NCBI GenBank assembly: GCA_903908165.1
Contig: CAIVQX010000140.1
Coordinates: forward strand, 1 to 35,847
Direction of reading: 5' to 3'
DNA: 35,847 nt
Source: an uncultured Methylococcaceae bacterium
GTDB taxonomy: Bacteria; Pseudomonadota; Gammaproteobacteria; Methylococcales; Methylomonadaceae
The position numbers and the translations under genes are program-made. This document shows, piece after piece, positions 6,529-15,996 of the stretch. The notes below the pieces were generated by a model. That model was not told the DNA's origin, ran no database searches, and worked only from the letters and a program-made list of their open reading frames with translations. Position 1 is the first letter of the stretch, and each line of letters opens with the position of its first letter.

Positions 6529-7890
6529 ATGCAATCTATTAATCCGTTTTCAGGCGAAATAATTAATCATTATCCAAAATACTCTTCATCAGAACTAGAA
6601 CAGATTATTCGTAAAGTTGATTATGCCTTTCATTTATGGAAGCAAACCCGTTTTGATGAACGATCTATATACATGAAAAATCTTCAAGCAATATTACTTA
6701 TAAAAAAAGAAGAGCTAGCCGATATTATGGTTGCTGAAATGGGCAAAGTAAAACGCGAAGCGGTAGCTGAAATTGAAAAGTGTGCACATATTTGTTCATT
6801 TTATGCCAACAATGCTGAAGAATTCCTAAAAAACAAACCCATCAGCACAGAAGCTTACGAGTCTTACATCAGCTATCAACCCATAGGAACAGTTTTCGCC
6901 GTAATGCCCTGGAATTTTCCTTTTTGGCAGGTCTTTCGTTTTTTAGCACCTGCATTAATGGCTGGCAATACAGGTGTTTTGAAACATGCTTCGAATGTAT
7001 CAGGTTGTGCCTTACGTATCGAAAAATTAGTGTATGAAGCTGGTTTTCCAGAAAATGTTTTTCGGACATTACTGATAGGTTCAGAAGCAGTGAAAGCTGT
7101 TATAGAAAACCCACTAATTAAAGCTGTCACCCTTACCGGCAGCGCTCCAGCTGGAAAATCAGTGGCTGCAACTGCAGGATCTGTATTAAAAAAATCAGTA
7201 CTCGAGTTAGGAGGTAGTGATCCATACTTGATTCTTGAAGATGCTGATCTAGAAGCCGCAGCTCGACTGTGTGTAAGCAGTCGCTTATTAGATGCTGGGC
7301 AAAGCTGTATTGGCGCTAAACGATTTATTATTGCTGACCAAATTTACGATCAGTTTAGATTAAAATTTGTATCATTAATGAGTCAGGCTACTTTCGGTAA
7401 TCCACTTGATCCTCAAATAACAATCGGCCCATTAGCACGGCTGGATTTACGTAACCAGTTACACCTGCAAGTCACAAAAAGTCGCGACCTCGGAGCAACC
7501 GTTTTACTCGGTGGATATATTCCTGATGGAGAATCTGCCTTTTATCCCCCCACTGTTTTAGAGCATGTAACACCTGGAATGCCGGCCTACCACGAAGAAA
7601 TGTTTGGACCTGTCGGTGTATTATTTCGCTTTAAAACTGAAGAAGAGGCAATTCAAATTGCTAATGATACTGTGTTCGGTTTAGGGGCTGGTATTTTCAC
7701 GGCTGATATAGAAAAAGCTAAAGTACTTGCGGAAAAAGGACTGGAAGCAGGATGCGTATTTATAAACGACTTTGTAAAGTCTGACCCTCGACTTCCATTT
7801 GGTGGTATTAAAGAAAGTGGTTATGGGCGAGAGTTATCTGAATTTGGCATAAGAGAATTTATGAATATAAAGACAATATTGGTGAAATAG
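6529..7890 (+). CDS. sad: NAD(P)-dependent succinate-semialdehyde dehydrogenase, Sad/YneI type
   Basis: A 453-residue aldehyde dehydrogenase that oxidises succinate semialdehyde to succinate in the family it most resembles. The ATG at 6529 gives the usual N-terminus (MQSINPFSGEII). Visible features: PWNFPFWQ with the oxyanion asparagine near 129, the general base in LELGGSDP near 226, and the nucleophile in GQSCIGAKRF near 260; EEMFGPV and FGGIKESGYGREL near the C-terminus are typical. Along its whole length it follows E. coli Sad/YneI more closely than GabD, including the LLDAGQSC context. It stands alone, with no GABA aminotransferase nearby, so it may serve general semialdehyde clearance or a 2-oxoglutarate bypass; that is inference. 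Confidence 0.85.
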   Translation: MQSINPFSGEIINHYPKYSSSELEQIIRKVDYAFHLWKQTRFDERSIYMKNLQAILLIKKEELADIMVAEMGKVKREAVAEIEKCAHICSFYANNAEEFLKNKPISTEAYESYISYQPIGTVFAVMPWNFPFWQVFRFLAPALMAGNTGVLKHASNVSGCALRIEKLVYEAGFPENVFRTLLIGSEAVKAVIENPLIKAVTLTGSAPAGKSVAATAGSVLKKSVLELGGSDPYLILEDADLEAAARLCVSSRLLDAGQSCIGAKRFIIADQIYDQFRLKFVSLMSQATFGNPLDPQITIGPLARLDLRNQLHLQVTKSRDLGATVLLGGYIPDGESAFYPPTVLEHVTPGMPAYHEEMFGPVGVLFRFKTEEEAIQIANDTVFGLGAGIFTADIEKAKVLAEKGLEAGCVFINDFVKSDPRLPFGGIKESGYGRELSEFGIREFMNIKTILVK

Positions 7891-8039
7891 TTAAAAAACA
7901 TCTTAACTCAATATCAAAACATATAAGAAAATATTTTTTGATTTCACTTGTAAATTTAAACAATCGGCACTTACGTTTTGCGATAAAACCCAAAAAAAAT
8001 CTTCTGTAAAGTTTATAATGTAAGACTTTTTGATGTGTA

Positions 8040-10895
8040 ATGGCAGTTGAATTAATGACAGATTTTATCCCCGGTCAACGCTGGATTAGTAATACCGAGT
8101 CAGAACTTGGTTTAGGCCTTATTCTTGAGGTAAATTTCAAACGAGTTACTGTGCTTTTTTTAGCCAGTGATGAAAAACGTATTTATGCGAGTGACAATGC
8201 CCCCTTAACTCGTGTCAACTTTGCTATTGGCGATACGATTGAGTCAATTGATGAAGAAAAAATTACGGTTACTCATTTAATTCAGAAAGACGGTCTCATT
8301 ACCTATGTGGGACACAATGAATTTGGAGAAGAAGTTCATTTGGAAGAAATTGAACTCAACCATCACATTCAGTTTAATAAACCTCAAGATCGACTCTTTA
8401 CAGGTCAAATTGACCCTAGTTCTTGGTTTTTATTACGCTATGAAACATGGCTAAGACTTCAACGACTACAACAATCTCCTATTAAGGGTTTGCTGGGTGG
8501 CCGAACTTCATTAATTCCGCACCAATTATATATTGCTCACGAATCAGCAAACCGGTCTGCTCCAAGAATTATGCTGGCAGATGAAGTGGGTTTAGGTAAA
8601 ACTATCGAAGCTGGTTTAATCCTCCACCACCGACTCATCAACAACCTGACCCAACGTGTATTAATTATTGTTCCAGAAAGCCTTTTACATCAGTGGTTGG
8701 TTGAGATGTTAAGGCGCTTTAACTTACGATTTAGTGTATTTGACGAAACTCGCTGCCTTGAAGAACTTAATCTTGACGGTCTTGATGATAGCGATAGTCG
8801 ACCAGAAGACGATAATAACCCCTTCTTAACCGAACAATTGGTTTTGTGTAGTCAGCGTTTTTTCTCTGACTATCCTCGTCGTCAGGAACAAGCCCTACAA
8901 GCAGGCTGGGATATGGTCATTGTTGATGAAGCCCATCATCTTGAATGGAATGAACAAACTGTTAGTCCTGAATACCAATTTGTTGAACAATTGAGTCTGC
9001 AAACCCCTAGCCTTATCTTACTAACCGCAACACCTGAACAATTGGGAAAAGAAAGTCATTTTGCCCGATTAAGACTATTAGACCCTGATCGATTTTATAG
9101 TTTTTCTGCATTTCTTGAAGAAGAGCGTCTGTTTGAACCCGTTGCCAATGCTGCCAAATTATTACTGGCAGGGCAAACACTTGATGATGACGATCATCAC
9201 CATTTAACCAAGTTACTTAAAGATGATAATGTCAGCGGCCTATTGGAAAATCTTAATGATGCTTCAAAATCGGTCGCAGCACGAGAAGCGTTAATTAAAA
9301 TACTACTTGATCATCATGGTACCGGACGTATTTTGTTTAGAAATTCTAGACAAACTGTAAAAGGCTTTCCAGAACGTGAACGTTATGGCTATGCGTTAAC
9401 CGGCTTACAAAACGATGCCAACTTGCTACAGGATCCTCGTTATATTTGGCTGATTGACAAATTAACATCTACACTGACTAGTGACTCAAATACCTCTCTT
9501 CGTGGACAGAAAGCTTTATTAATCTGCAAACATGCTCAAACAGCCATCGATCTTGAACAAACCTTAAAAAACAGAGGGGGCATTGCATCGGCGGTTTTTC
9601 ATGAAGGTATGACTATTATTGAGCGAGATCGAGCAGCCGCTTATTTTGCTGATGAAGAGAGTTCCGCACGCTTATTAATTTGCTCAGAAATTGGAAGCGA
9701 AGGTAGAAACTTTCAGTTTGTCCATCATTTAATTCTATGGGACCTCCCAAACAACCCTGACTTATTACAGCAACGTATTGGTAGACTCGACCGTATCGGA
9801 CAAAAACATATTATTCAAATTCACATTCCATATCTAGAAAATACGCCTCAACACAGCTTGTATAGATGGTATGACGAAGGACTTAATGCGTTTTGCACTA
9901 ATAATTCAGCTGCACAAGCAGTTGCAGATCAACTACACGATGATCTATTCGAGCTATTAGATAATAATAATCAAACCCATATTGATACCTTCATAACTAA
10001 AACACGCCTCTTAAGTGCTGATATTGAGAAACAATTACACAATGGCCGCGACCAATTATTGGAATTAAACTCCTGTCGCCGAGACTTAGCTGACCAACTA
10101 ATAGCCCAATTGAACAACTATGAACGTGAAGGCATGGTCTGGCCTTACATGGAAAATGTCTTTGAATGTTATGGTGTTGATACCGAATTCCATTCTCCTG
10201 ATTGTTTTATTATTCGACCCAGCGATCATTTACGTGTCTCACACTTTCCCGGCTTATCTGAAGATGGCATGACGCTAACGGTAAATAGGCAAATTGCCTT
10301 GGCACGTGAAGAACTACAATTTTTAACGTGGGAACACCCAATAGTAACCGCCTCAATGGATTTGATTTTATCCAGTGAAACCGGTAATGCCGCCATCAGC
10401 GTAATTAAACACAATGATCTGAAAGCCGGTCAATTTTTGCTGGAATGTTTATTTATCGTCGAATGTAGTGCGCCTGCCGAATTACAAATCAACAGATTTT
10501 TGCCACATACGCCCATACGAATTCTCATCAACCAGCATGAGAAAGATTTGACCTATTCCATAGACCATCAAAGCTTGCTAGAAACAGGTAAAAATTTTGA
10601 TAAACAACAAATTATAAGCTTCTTAAATAATCAACGACTACCCATCACTACACTTTTGGCTTCAGCAGAACAAAAAGCTAAGATTGAAATGCAAGAAGTC
10701 ATCGACAGTGCAACGAATAATATGCTTGAATCACTTTCTGCAGAAATTAAACGTCTGGCAAGATTGAAAAAAGTTAACCCGACAATCCGAGCTGAAGAAA
10801 TCGAAGAGCTAAAAGATATGACCATGCTGGCTCATGAGAATATACAAGCGGCTCAATTACGATTAGACGCCGTTCGTTTCATCATTACCAGTTAA
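8040..10895 (+). CDS. rapA: RapA, RNA polymerase-recycling Swi2/Snf2 ATPase
   Basis: A 951-residue protein collinear with E. coli RapA (968 residues). It binds core RNA polymerase and uses ATP hydrolysis to release it after transcription. The N-terminal Tudor-like part starts GQRWISNTESELGLG. The helicase motifs are intact: LADEVGLGKTIEAGL (Walker A), VDEAHHLEW (DEAH box), LLTATPEQLG, SEIGSEGRNFQF and QRIGRLDRIGQ. The C-terminus (RLDAVRFIITS) is also typical, so nothing is truncated. A second ATG at 8055 is an alternative start; a TATAAT box at 8014-8019 leaves a very short leader for the first one. The next gene begins 8 bases downstream, so they are probably co-transcribed. Confidence 0.96.
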   Translation: MAVELMTDFIPGQRWISNTESELGLGLILEVNFKRVTVLFLASDEKRIYASDNAPLTRVNFAIGDTIESIDEEKITVTHLIQKDGLITYVGHNEFGEEVHLEEIELNHHIQFNKPQDRLFTGQIDPSSWFLLRYETWLRLQRLQQSPIKGLLGGRTSLIPHQLYIAHESANRSAPRIMLADEVGLGKTIEAGLILHHRLINNLTQRVLIIVPESLLHQWLVEMLRRFNLRFSVFDETRCLEELNLDGLDDSDSRPEDDNNPFLTEQLVLCSQRFFSDYPRRQEQALQAGWDMVIVDEAHHLEWNEQTVSPEYQFVEQLSLQTPSLILLTATPEQLGKESHFARLRLLDPDRFYSFSAFLEEERLFEPVANAAKLLLAGQTLDDDDHHHLTKLLKDDNVSGLLENLNDASKSVAAREALIKILLDHHGTGRILFRNSRQTVKGFPERERYGYALTGLQNDANLLQDPRYIWLIDKLTSTLTSDSNTSLRGQKALLICKHAQTAIDLEQTLKNRGGIASAVFHEGMTIIERDRAAAYFADEESSARLLICSEIGSEGRNFQFVHHLILWDLPNNPDLLQQRIGRLDRIGQKHIIQIHIPYLENTPQHSLYRWYDEGLNAFCTNNSAAQAVADQLHDDLFELLDNNNQTHIDTFITKTRLLSADIEKQLHNGRDQLLELNSCRRDLADQLIAQLNNYEREGMVWPYMENVFECYGVDTEFHSPDCFIIRPSDHLRVSHFPGLSEDGMTLTVNRQIALAREELQFLTWEHPIVTASMDLILSSETGNAAISVIKHNDLKAGQFLLECLFIVECSAPAELQINRFLPHTPIRILINQHEKDLTYSIDHQSLLETGKNFDKQQIISFLNNQRLPITTLLASAEQKAKIEMQEVIDSATNNMLESLSAEIKRLARLKKVNPTIRAEEIEELKDMTMLAHENIQAAQLRLDAVRFIITS

Positions 10896-10903
10896 ATATT
10901 CCT

Positions 10904-11731
10904 ATGTTAAATATCGGTAAAATAAATACGTTAAATGTAGTCAAAAAACAAGGTGCTAATATCTACCTTGCTAAGGGTATGTCTGCCAACGTATTACTGG
11001 CAGACAAGAAACCACCTGAAAACAGTCAAATAGGAGACACATTGGATGTATTTGTCTATGTTGACTCTGAAGGTCATCTTGCAGCAAGTACAAAAATACC
11101 ATTGGCACAGGTTGATGATATTGCTTGGTTAAAAGTAGTATCACTTAACTATGTTGGGGCTTTTTTGGATTGGGGCTTACCCAAAGATTTATTAGTCCCA
11201 TTTAGTGAGCAACACCACGAAATGGAAGTCGGTAAGTCTTATTTGGTTAAACTGTTTCTTGATGACAAAAACCGAATTGCCGCAACTACCAAAATCGATC
11301 GTTTTATTGAAGATGAATCCATTAATTTTGAACTAGGTCAAAAAGTCTTACTTATCATCGCTGATAAAACCGAGCTAGGAGTTAAAGCCATTGTGAACCA
11401 TACTCACTGGGGTATGTTGTATCAAAATGAACTCTTTAAACCGGTCAGAAAAGGCCAAAAAACTTATGGCTACATTAAACAAATTAGAGAAGATGGGAAG
11501 ATTGATCTCATTCTGCAAGAACCCGGTTACGGTAAAGTCATCTCACTAACCGATAAAATCTTAATCAAACTAAATAAAAACAATGGTGTGCTGATGTTAA
11601 GCGATAAAAGCCCACCAGATGCTATTTATGCAGCCTTTGGCGTCAGTAAAAAGGTATTTAAACAAGCAATTGGTGCGCTGTATAAAAAACAGTTAATCAG
11701 CATTGATAAAAATGGAATTAAGTTGGTTTAA
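10904..11731 (+). CDS. CvfB-like S1 RNA-binding protein
   Basis: 275 residues, resembling the YitL/CvfB family: several S1-like beta barrels followed by a C-terminal winged helix. The clearest S1 segment is about residues 68-130 (WLKVVSLNYVGAFLDWGLPK then DLLVPFSEQ), with a further one near 145-205, and the C-terminal part (AAFGVSKKVFKQAIGALYKK) fits the winged helix. Family members bind RNA and in Staphylococcus affect virulence gene expression; the role in Gammaproteobacteria is not settled. It starts 8 bases after rapA, suggesting a shared transcript and an RNA- or transcription-related job. It converges on the gene at 11773 with no clear terminator between. Confidence 0.82.
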   Translation: MLNIGKINTLNVVKKQGANIYLAKGMSANVLLADKKPPENSQIGDTLDVFVYVDSEGHLAASTKIPLAQVDDIAWLKVVSLNYVGAFLDWGLPKDLLVPFSEQHHEMEVGKSYLVKLFLDDKNRIAATTKIDRFIEDESINFELGQKVLLIIADKTELGVKAIVNHTHWGMLYQNELFKPVRKGQKTYGYIKQIREDGKIDLILQEPGYGKVISLTDKILIKLNKNNGVLMLSDKSPPDAIYAAFGVSKKVFKQAIGALYKKQLISIDKNGIKLV

Positions 11732-11772
11732 TAAATAGAAATATTGACAATCTTGACTCTTACTCTTCTAAA

Positions 11773-12540
11773 TTAATACCGCTGCTCTATTACCAGTGCC
11801 CATGGCCGGTCCTTTATAGGAAGTACTTTTCCTGTTACATCTAATTTAATATGGGCCATACTAACCGCATCAGCAACATTACCCCCAATCACATCCAGTT
11901 CACCAGGTCTTTTTGCTACGACTAAATCACAATGGTAAGCCCCCCGCTTTAAGTCATTATAATTATGAATGGACTGGATAAAAACGTCACCCCGCGGCGC
12001 ACAAATAATGTCACCTGGTTTTGGCGTATAAGCATTGACAGGATGGCTTACAAATCTGTTTTCTGGACTAGCATCCAGCAGATGTTCAATATAATCCCAA
12101 TGTAACACGGTAGAAGGGAAGTCACTTTCTGGTACACCGGCACTTCGAACTAACCAGACCATAAAAGCACCCGACCAAGGTCTAATTTCTCCTTGATGGC
12201 CAATTATTGGTAAGTCTGTCGCCCTATACCAATACATAAAAATCCGGCTGAAAAACGGTGGAAGCTTTTCATGCCCATGGATAACATTAATCGGGTAAGT
12301 CACTGCTGGTGGTTCACTATCATAATTGATCTCAGGGTTACCAAATAACTCCCACTCCTGACGAGCAAGATATATCATTCTTTCTCTAATGTTTGGAATA
12401 ACAAACGAAGAAGACACAGTATGTTCAACTGCAATGACGGGGGTTAGACCCTGTTTCTGCATAGCACAACCCGAAAGTACTAAAACAAAACAAACAAAAA
12501 AATAGGATGTGCTTAAATAACATCTAAGATTCATCATCAT
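11773..12540 (-). CDS. DUF2272 lipoprotein
   Basis: 255 residues with an N-terminal signal peptide ending in a lipobox (VLSGC, Cys near 25; Ala at +2 predicts the outer membrane). The remainder looks like the DUF2272 family: RERMIYLARQEWELFGNP, then PWSGAFMVWLVRSAGV, then a PGDIICAPRG segment; the Ser-Gly-Ala/His-type layout resembles amidase or NlpC/P60-like folds, but no catalytic activity is proven. Its ATG overlaps the gluQRS stop (TAATG), so it belongs to the dksA-gluQRS transcript. Confidence 0.75.
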   Translation of the reverse strand: MMMNLRCYLSTSYFFVCFVLVLSGCAMQKQGLTPVIAVEHTVSSSFVIPNIRERMIYLARQEWELFGNPEINYDSEPPAVTYPINVIHGHEKLPPFFSRIFMYWYRATDLPIIGHQGEIRPWSGAFMVWLVRSAGVPESDFPSTVLHWDYIEHLLDASPENRFVSHPVNAYTPKPGDIICAPRGDVFIQSIHNYNDLKRGAYHCDLVVAKRPGELDVIGGNVADAVSMAHIKLDVTGKVLPIKDRPWALVIEQRY

Positions 12541-13442
12541 TACATGGCTACATTAAGCTCAGTCGGATTACTAAGACGACTTATTGATCTGCAACTTTTT
12601 AACAATATTGGATCCCAATGCTTAATACCCCAGTTAAGCATCTCAGTTACCGGAGCCTGTTGGAGCTCCGTAGGCGGGTTTTGTTTTAATAAGGTCAGTA
12701 CTTCATAAATAATTTTACTAGGATTTTTTAAATCAACTGCAGTAGCCAGAGTTTGTTTACTGAGCTTATAGCCTTGTTCATCAATAATGACCGGAACATG
12801 CATATAACGAGGCGTATCAAATCCTAATATTTGCTGTAGATAAATTTGTCTCGGAGTCGCTTCTAGTAAATCGTATCCTCGCACGACATGATTAATCTGC
12901 TGCCTGTTATCATCAATAACTACTGCAAACTGATAGGCAATAATATGATCTTTTCTTTTTAAAATAAAATCACCGTGCGTAGCAAGATTATATGAGATTA
13001 ATCCTTGCAACTCATCGTTAAAAGAAATCACCCGACTATCGGTTTTAAGTCGATACGCATAAGGATTTTGTGGCTCCCCGTGTTTTTCACGACACCGCCC
13101 TGAATAGATATCAGTCAATATTTTTCGACTGCAGGTACACGGATAAATGAGGTTTTCTTTAAATAATTCATCAAGCACTTCCTGATAAATATCTACTAAC
13201 TGACTTTGATAAAATACGCTTTGATCCCAATGTAAACCAAAGATATCAAGTGTTTTTAATATGCTATCAGCAGCACCTTTTATATTGCGAGGGATGTCTA
13301 GATCATCGATGCGCAGTAACCACAACCCCTGTTTTGATCGGGCTTGAAGAAAACTGGCTAATGCTGTGTAAAGTGAACCAAAATGTAAAGGGCCGGAAGG
13401 CGAAGGTGCAAACCGGCCAATGTAGGGCTGTTTATCAAACAC
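12540..13442 (-). CDS. gluQRS: Glutamyl-Q tRNA(Asp) synthetase
   Basis: 300 residues, the length of a truncated glutamyl-tRNA synthetase lacking the anticodon-binding domain. It attaches glutamate to queuosine at position 34 of tRNA(Asp). The HIGH-like motif is SGPLHFGSL (about 16-24) after GRFAPSP; a zinc site is formed by CTCS and SGRC near 100-120; the KMSKS-like signal is YKLSKQ. It lies 11 bases downstream of dksA, the classic gammaproteobacterial arrangement, where read-through from dksA drives expression. Confidence 0.93.
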   Translation of the reverse strand: MFDKQPYIGRFAPSPSGPLHFGSLYTALASFLQARSKQGLWLLRIDDLDIPRNIKGAADSILKTLDIFGLHWDQSVFYQSQLVDIYQEVLDELFKENLIYPCTCSRKILTDIYSGRCREKHGEPQNPYAYRLKTDSRVISFNDELQGLISYNLATHGDFILKRKDHIIAYQFAVVIDDNRQQINHVVRGYDLLEATPRQIYLQQILGFDTPRYMHVPVIIDEQGYKLSKQTLATAVDLKNPSKIIYEVLTLLKQNPPTELQQAPVTEMLNWGIKHWDPILLKSCRSISRLSNPTELNVAM

Positions 13443-13453
13443 GACAAACCGGT

Positions 13454-13888
13454 TTAGCCCATTTGTTTTTCTCTAATTTCATCAAGCGTTTTGCAGTCAA
13501 TACATAAACTAGCTGTTGGCCTGGCTTCAAGGCGTCGTATACCAATTTCAATACCGCAAGACTCACAAAAACCATAATCACCTGATTCGATTTCTTTAAG
13601 AGATTCATCAATTTTTTTGATAAGCTTACGTTCCCTGTCGCGCGTCCTTAATTCCAAACTAAACTCTGACTCCTGAGTTGCCCGGTCATTTGGATCAGGG
13701 AAGTTTGCAGCATCATCCTGCATATGATGCACAGTACGATCTACTTCGTGCATTAGTTCAGCTTTCCAGTTACTCAAAATAGTCGCAAAATGTTCTAATT
13801 GAGCTTCATTCATATATTCTTCGCCTTTTGTTTCGATATAAGGCTTAAAACTGAAAGGTGATGCAATTGGTTTAGCACTATCGGTCAT
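13454..13888 (-). CDS. dksA: DksA, RNA polymerase-binding stringent response factor
   Basis: 144 residues, slightly shorter than the 151 of E. coli. DksA enters the secondary channel of RNA polymerase and works with ppGpp. The coiled coil holds [10 protein letters not shown], with the two tip aspartates needed for activity, and [12 protein letters not shown] four-cysteine zinc finger follows (CESC then CIDC, flanking [13 protein letters not shown]). AGGAG precedes the ATG, and a strong promoter lies at 13929-13957. First gene of a dksA-gluQRS-DUF2272 unit, divergent from the aminotransferase. Confidence 0.96.
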   Translation of the reverse strand: MTDSAKPIASPFSFKPYIETKGEEYMNEAQLEHFATILSNWKAELMHEVDRTVHHMQDDAANFPDPNDRATQESEFSLELRTRDRERKLIKKIDESLKEIESGDYGFCESCGIEIGIRRLEARPTASLCIDCKTLDEIREKQMG

Positions 13889-13928
13889 CCATTAACTCCT
13901 ATAGATCAATATAAATAAAAACTTCGCA

Positions 13929-13957
13929 TTTATAACGGAATAATAACGCTTTGGCAA
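13929..13957 (-). promoter_or_regulatory. Predicted dksA promoter
   Basis: On the minus strand TTGCCA and TATAAA are separated by 17 bp, about 40 bp before the dksA start. It is among the best sigma-70 matches in the window. It also rules out the TTG at 13964 as a likely start of the divergent aminotransferase. Confidence 0.6.
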
Positions 13958-13999
13958 GAATTATTGGTATCATCTCTCTTTTTTACAGATAGGCCTTAT

Positions 14000-15166
14000 A
14001 TGAAGAATCGATTGGCGAAGCGGAATTCAAAAGTTTCTTCATTTTATGTCATGGAGTTACTTCGACTAGCCAAACAATTAGAAGCACAAGGTGTTGACGT
14101 GATTCATATGGAAATTGGTGAACCGGACTTTCCTACACCATCAACTATAATCAATGCCGGCATTAAGCACCTTCAATCAGGTGAGGTTAAATATACACCT
14201 GCCGCTGGACTACCTGAATTGCAAAATAAAATTTCATCGTTTTACTTGAAACGCTATGGCGTAAGTATAGATCAACGACGTATTTTTGTAACCCCAGGGG
14301 CTTCTGGCGCATTTTTACTAGCTTTTGCAGTCAGTCTCAACCCAAATGAAGAAGTGCTAATGGCAGACCCCTGTTATCCCTGTAACAGCAACTTTGCCAC
14401 TCTATTTGGCGGCAATACTAAAAGCATCCCTGTTGATGCCAGCACCCACTATCAACTAACCGCTGAACAGATCAAAAAACATTGGTCTTCAACTGCTAAA
14501 GGGGCATTAATTGCCTCACCTTCAAACCCTACTGGCACCCTAATTCCCCCTGAAGAATTAAAAAAAGCCATCAATGCTGTCAATGATCTAGAGGGATGTT
14601 TTTATTCAGACGAAATATACCATGGCTTAGTTTACGATCAAACAGCACAAACTGCACTCATGTATAGCGACAATGTCTTTATTATCAACAGCTTTTCCAA
14701 GTATTTTGGTATGACAGGTTGGCGCATTGGGTGGTTAATCGTACCTAACGACTTTATTGAAGCTACTGAAAAACTAGCACAAAATATTTATATTGCAACA
14801 TCTACTCAAGCCCAATACGCAGCCTTGGCTGCATTTGATGAGGATACCCTGTCAGAACTTGAGGATAGGCGCTTACAATTTGCCGCCAGACGTGACTTTC
14901 TCTATGAAAATTTATTACGCCTAGGCTTTGAAATACCCATTAAACCAGATGGTGCATTTTATATTTATGCCAATTGCAAAAAATTTACCGATGATAGCCA
15001 TCAATTTGCTTTAGATTTTTTAGCTAAAGAAGGCGTAGCTATAACACCGGGAATAGACTTTGGAAAATACGAGGCTCATCATATGCTACGCTTTTCTTAT
15101 ACCACTTCCCTAGATAAAATGACCGTGGCAATGAAACGTTTGGAACGATTTATTCAACAGAGATAA
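14000..15166 (+). CDS. Class I/II PLP-dependent aminotransferase
   Basis: 388 residues from the ATG at 14000; the upstream in-frame TTG (13964) is rejected because the family starts at KNRLAKRNSKVSSFYVMELL. Fold type I features are visible: EIGEPDFPTP near the start, SPSNPTGTL, the YSDEIYHGL aspartate that contacts the pyridine nitrogen, and SFSKYFGMTGWRIGW with the Schiff-base lysine and the phosphate-binding arginine. The C-terminal LRFSYTT holds the substrate carboxylate arginine. The substrate (aspartate, alanine or other) cannot be read from sequence alone. A rhodanese gene follows after two bases, and the two look like an operon. Confidence 0.85.
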   Translation: MKNRLAKRNSKVSSFYVMELLRLAKQLEAQGVDVIHMEIGEPDFPTPSTIINAGIKHLQSGEVKYTPAAGLPELQNKISSFYLKRYGVSIDQRRIFVTPGASGAFLLAFAVSLNPNEEVLMADPCYPCNSNFATLFGGNTKSIPVDASTHYQLTAEQIKKHWSSTAKGALIASPSNPTGTLIPPEELKKAINAVNDLEGCFYSDEIYHGLVYDQTAQTALMYSDNVFIINSFSKYFGMTGWRIGWLIVPNDFIEATEKLAQNIYIATSTQAQYAALAAFDEDTLSELEDRRLQFAARRDFLYENLLRLGFEIPIKPDGAFYIYANCKKFTDDSHQFALDFLAKEGVAITPGIDFGKYEAHHMLRFSYTTSLDKMTVAMKRLERFIQQR

Positions 15167-15168
15167 CT

Positions 15169-15492
15169 ATGACTGTACGACAACTTTCAGTAAATGAACT
15201 GCAAAATAAAATTAATCAGAAAGAAAATATTTTTTTACTTGATGTCAGGGAACCGAGTGAATTTCAGTACGCGCATATTGAAAACAGCACACTAATTCCT
15301 CTTAATCAAATACCAAACCGGTTGGCAGAGCTGAATATTGATCGAGAAATCGTTGTCATCTGCCATCATGGCATGCGCAGCCAACAAGCCGCCAACTACC
15401 TTATTCAATCAGGCTTTAAGAATATTACTAATTTAACAGGTGGTATTGATGCTTGGTCTTGTATTTGCGATAACTCGATCCGTCGTTACTAG
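15169..15492 (+). CDS. Rhodanese-domain sulfurtransferase
   Basis: 107 residues forming a single rhodanese domain, as in GlpE-type proteins. LLDVREPSEFQYAHI is the conserved CH2A-like motif, and the active-site loop is CHHGMR with the sulfur-carrying cysteine near residue 65. NLTGGIDAWS closes the domain. It likely transfers sulfane sulfur to a partner. It lies two bases downstream of the aminotransferase, and a link between the two (for example cysteine metabolism) is possible but unproven. Confidence 0.88.
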   Translation: MTVRQLSVNELQNKINQKENIFLLDVREPSEFQYAHIENSTLIPLNQIPNRLAELNIDREIVVICHHGMRSQQAANYLIQSGFKNITNLTGGIDAWSCICDNSIRRY

Positions 15493-15622
15493 AAAAATAA
15501 AAACTTATACATTTTTGAAATCTTGAGACCATTACCACACAAACACTGTTCGAAAAAAAAATACGCGCTCAAGAAAATAGCTTTATGATAGCTGCCCATA
15601 TTACAATTTATGAGAATTAACT

Positions 15623-15859
15623 ATGCCCTATACACAAAACATTGTAGATGAAATTAATATTTTAGTTCTCTATAACCTTAGCACTACACAAGAAGGAATA
15701 AAGGTGCATAAAACTGCTGCACCAGAGTCAATTGCAGCAACAAAACGTTTATACGATAAAGGGTTGGTCACGCAAGAAGATGGTGGTTATTTAACTACTT
15801 TAGGTCACGAAGCAGCTGAGCAAGCACAGGCTGTTTTAAGCTTGTTAAACCCTGCTTGA
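15623..15859 (+). CDS. TIGR02647-family small protein
   Basis: 78 residues with the recognisable family pattern: LVLYNLSTTQEGIKVH, AAPESIAATKRLYDKGLVT, then DGGYLTTLGHEAAEQAQ. The last part has the shape of a winged-helix tail, so nucleic-acid binding is possible, but no function is established for the family. It has a separate leader, 130 bases after the rhodanese gene, and ends before a bidirectional terminator. Confidence 0.78.
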   Translation: MPYTQNIVDEINILVLYNLSTTQEGIKVHKTAAPESIAATKRLYDKGLVTQEDGGYLTTLGHEAAEQAQAVLSLLNPA

Positions 15860-15928
15860 ATCTAGAATCATCCAGTCTCAAAAAGCCAAATTATCATTCT
15901 CATTGAGAATATGATAAGGACATACACA

Positions 15929-15967
15929 AAAAAAAAGGCTTAACGATCAATCGCTAAGCCTTTTTGT
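15929..15967. terminator. Bidirectional terminator between TIGR02647 gene and rpoH
   Basis: AAAAAGGCTTA pairs with TAAGCCTTTTT, with CGA/TCG pairing inside after one mismatch and a TCAA loop. A runs and T runs flank both sides, so it can end both convergent transcripts. Confidence 0.85.
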
Positions 15968-15996
15968 TAATTTAAAATACACCTATGAATCAGCGT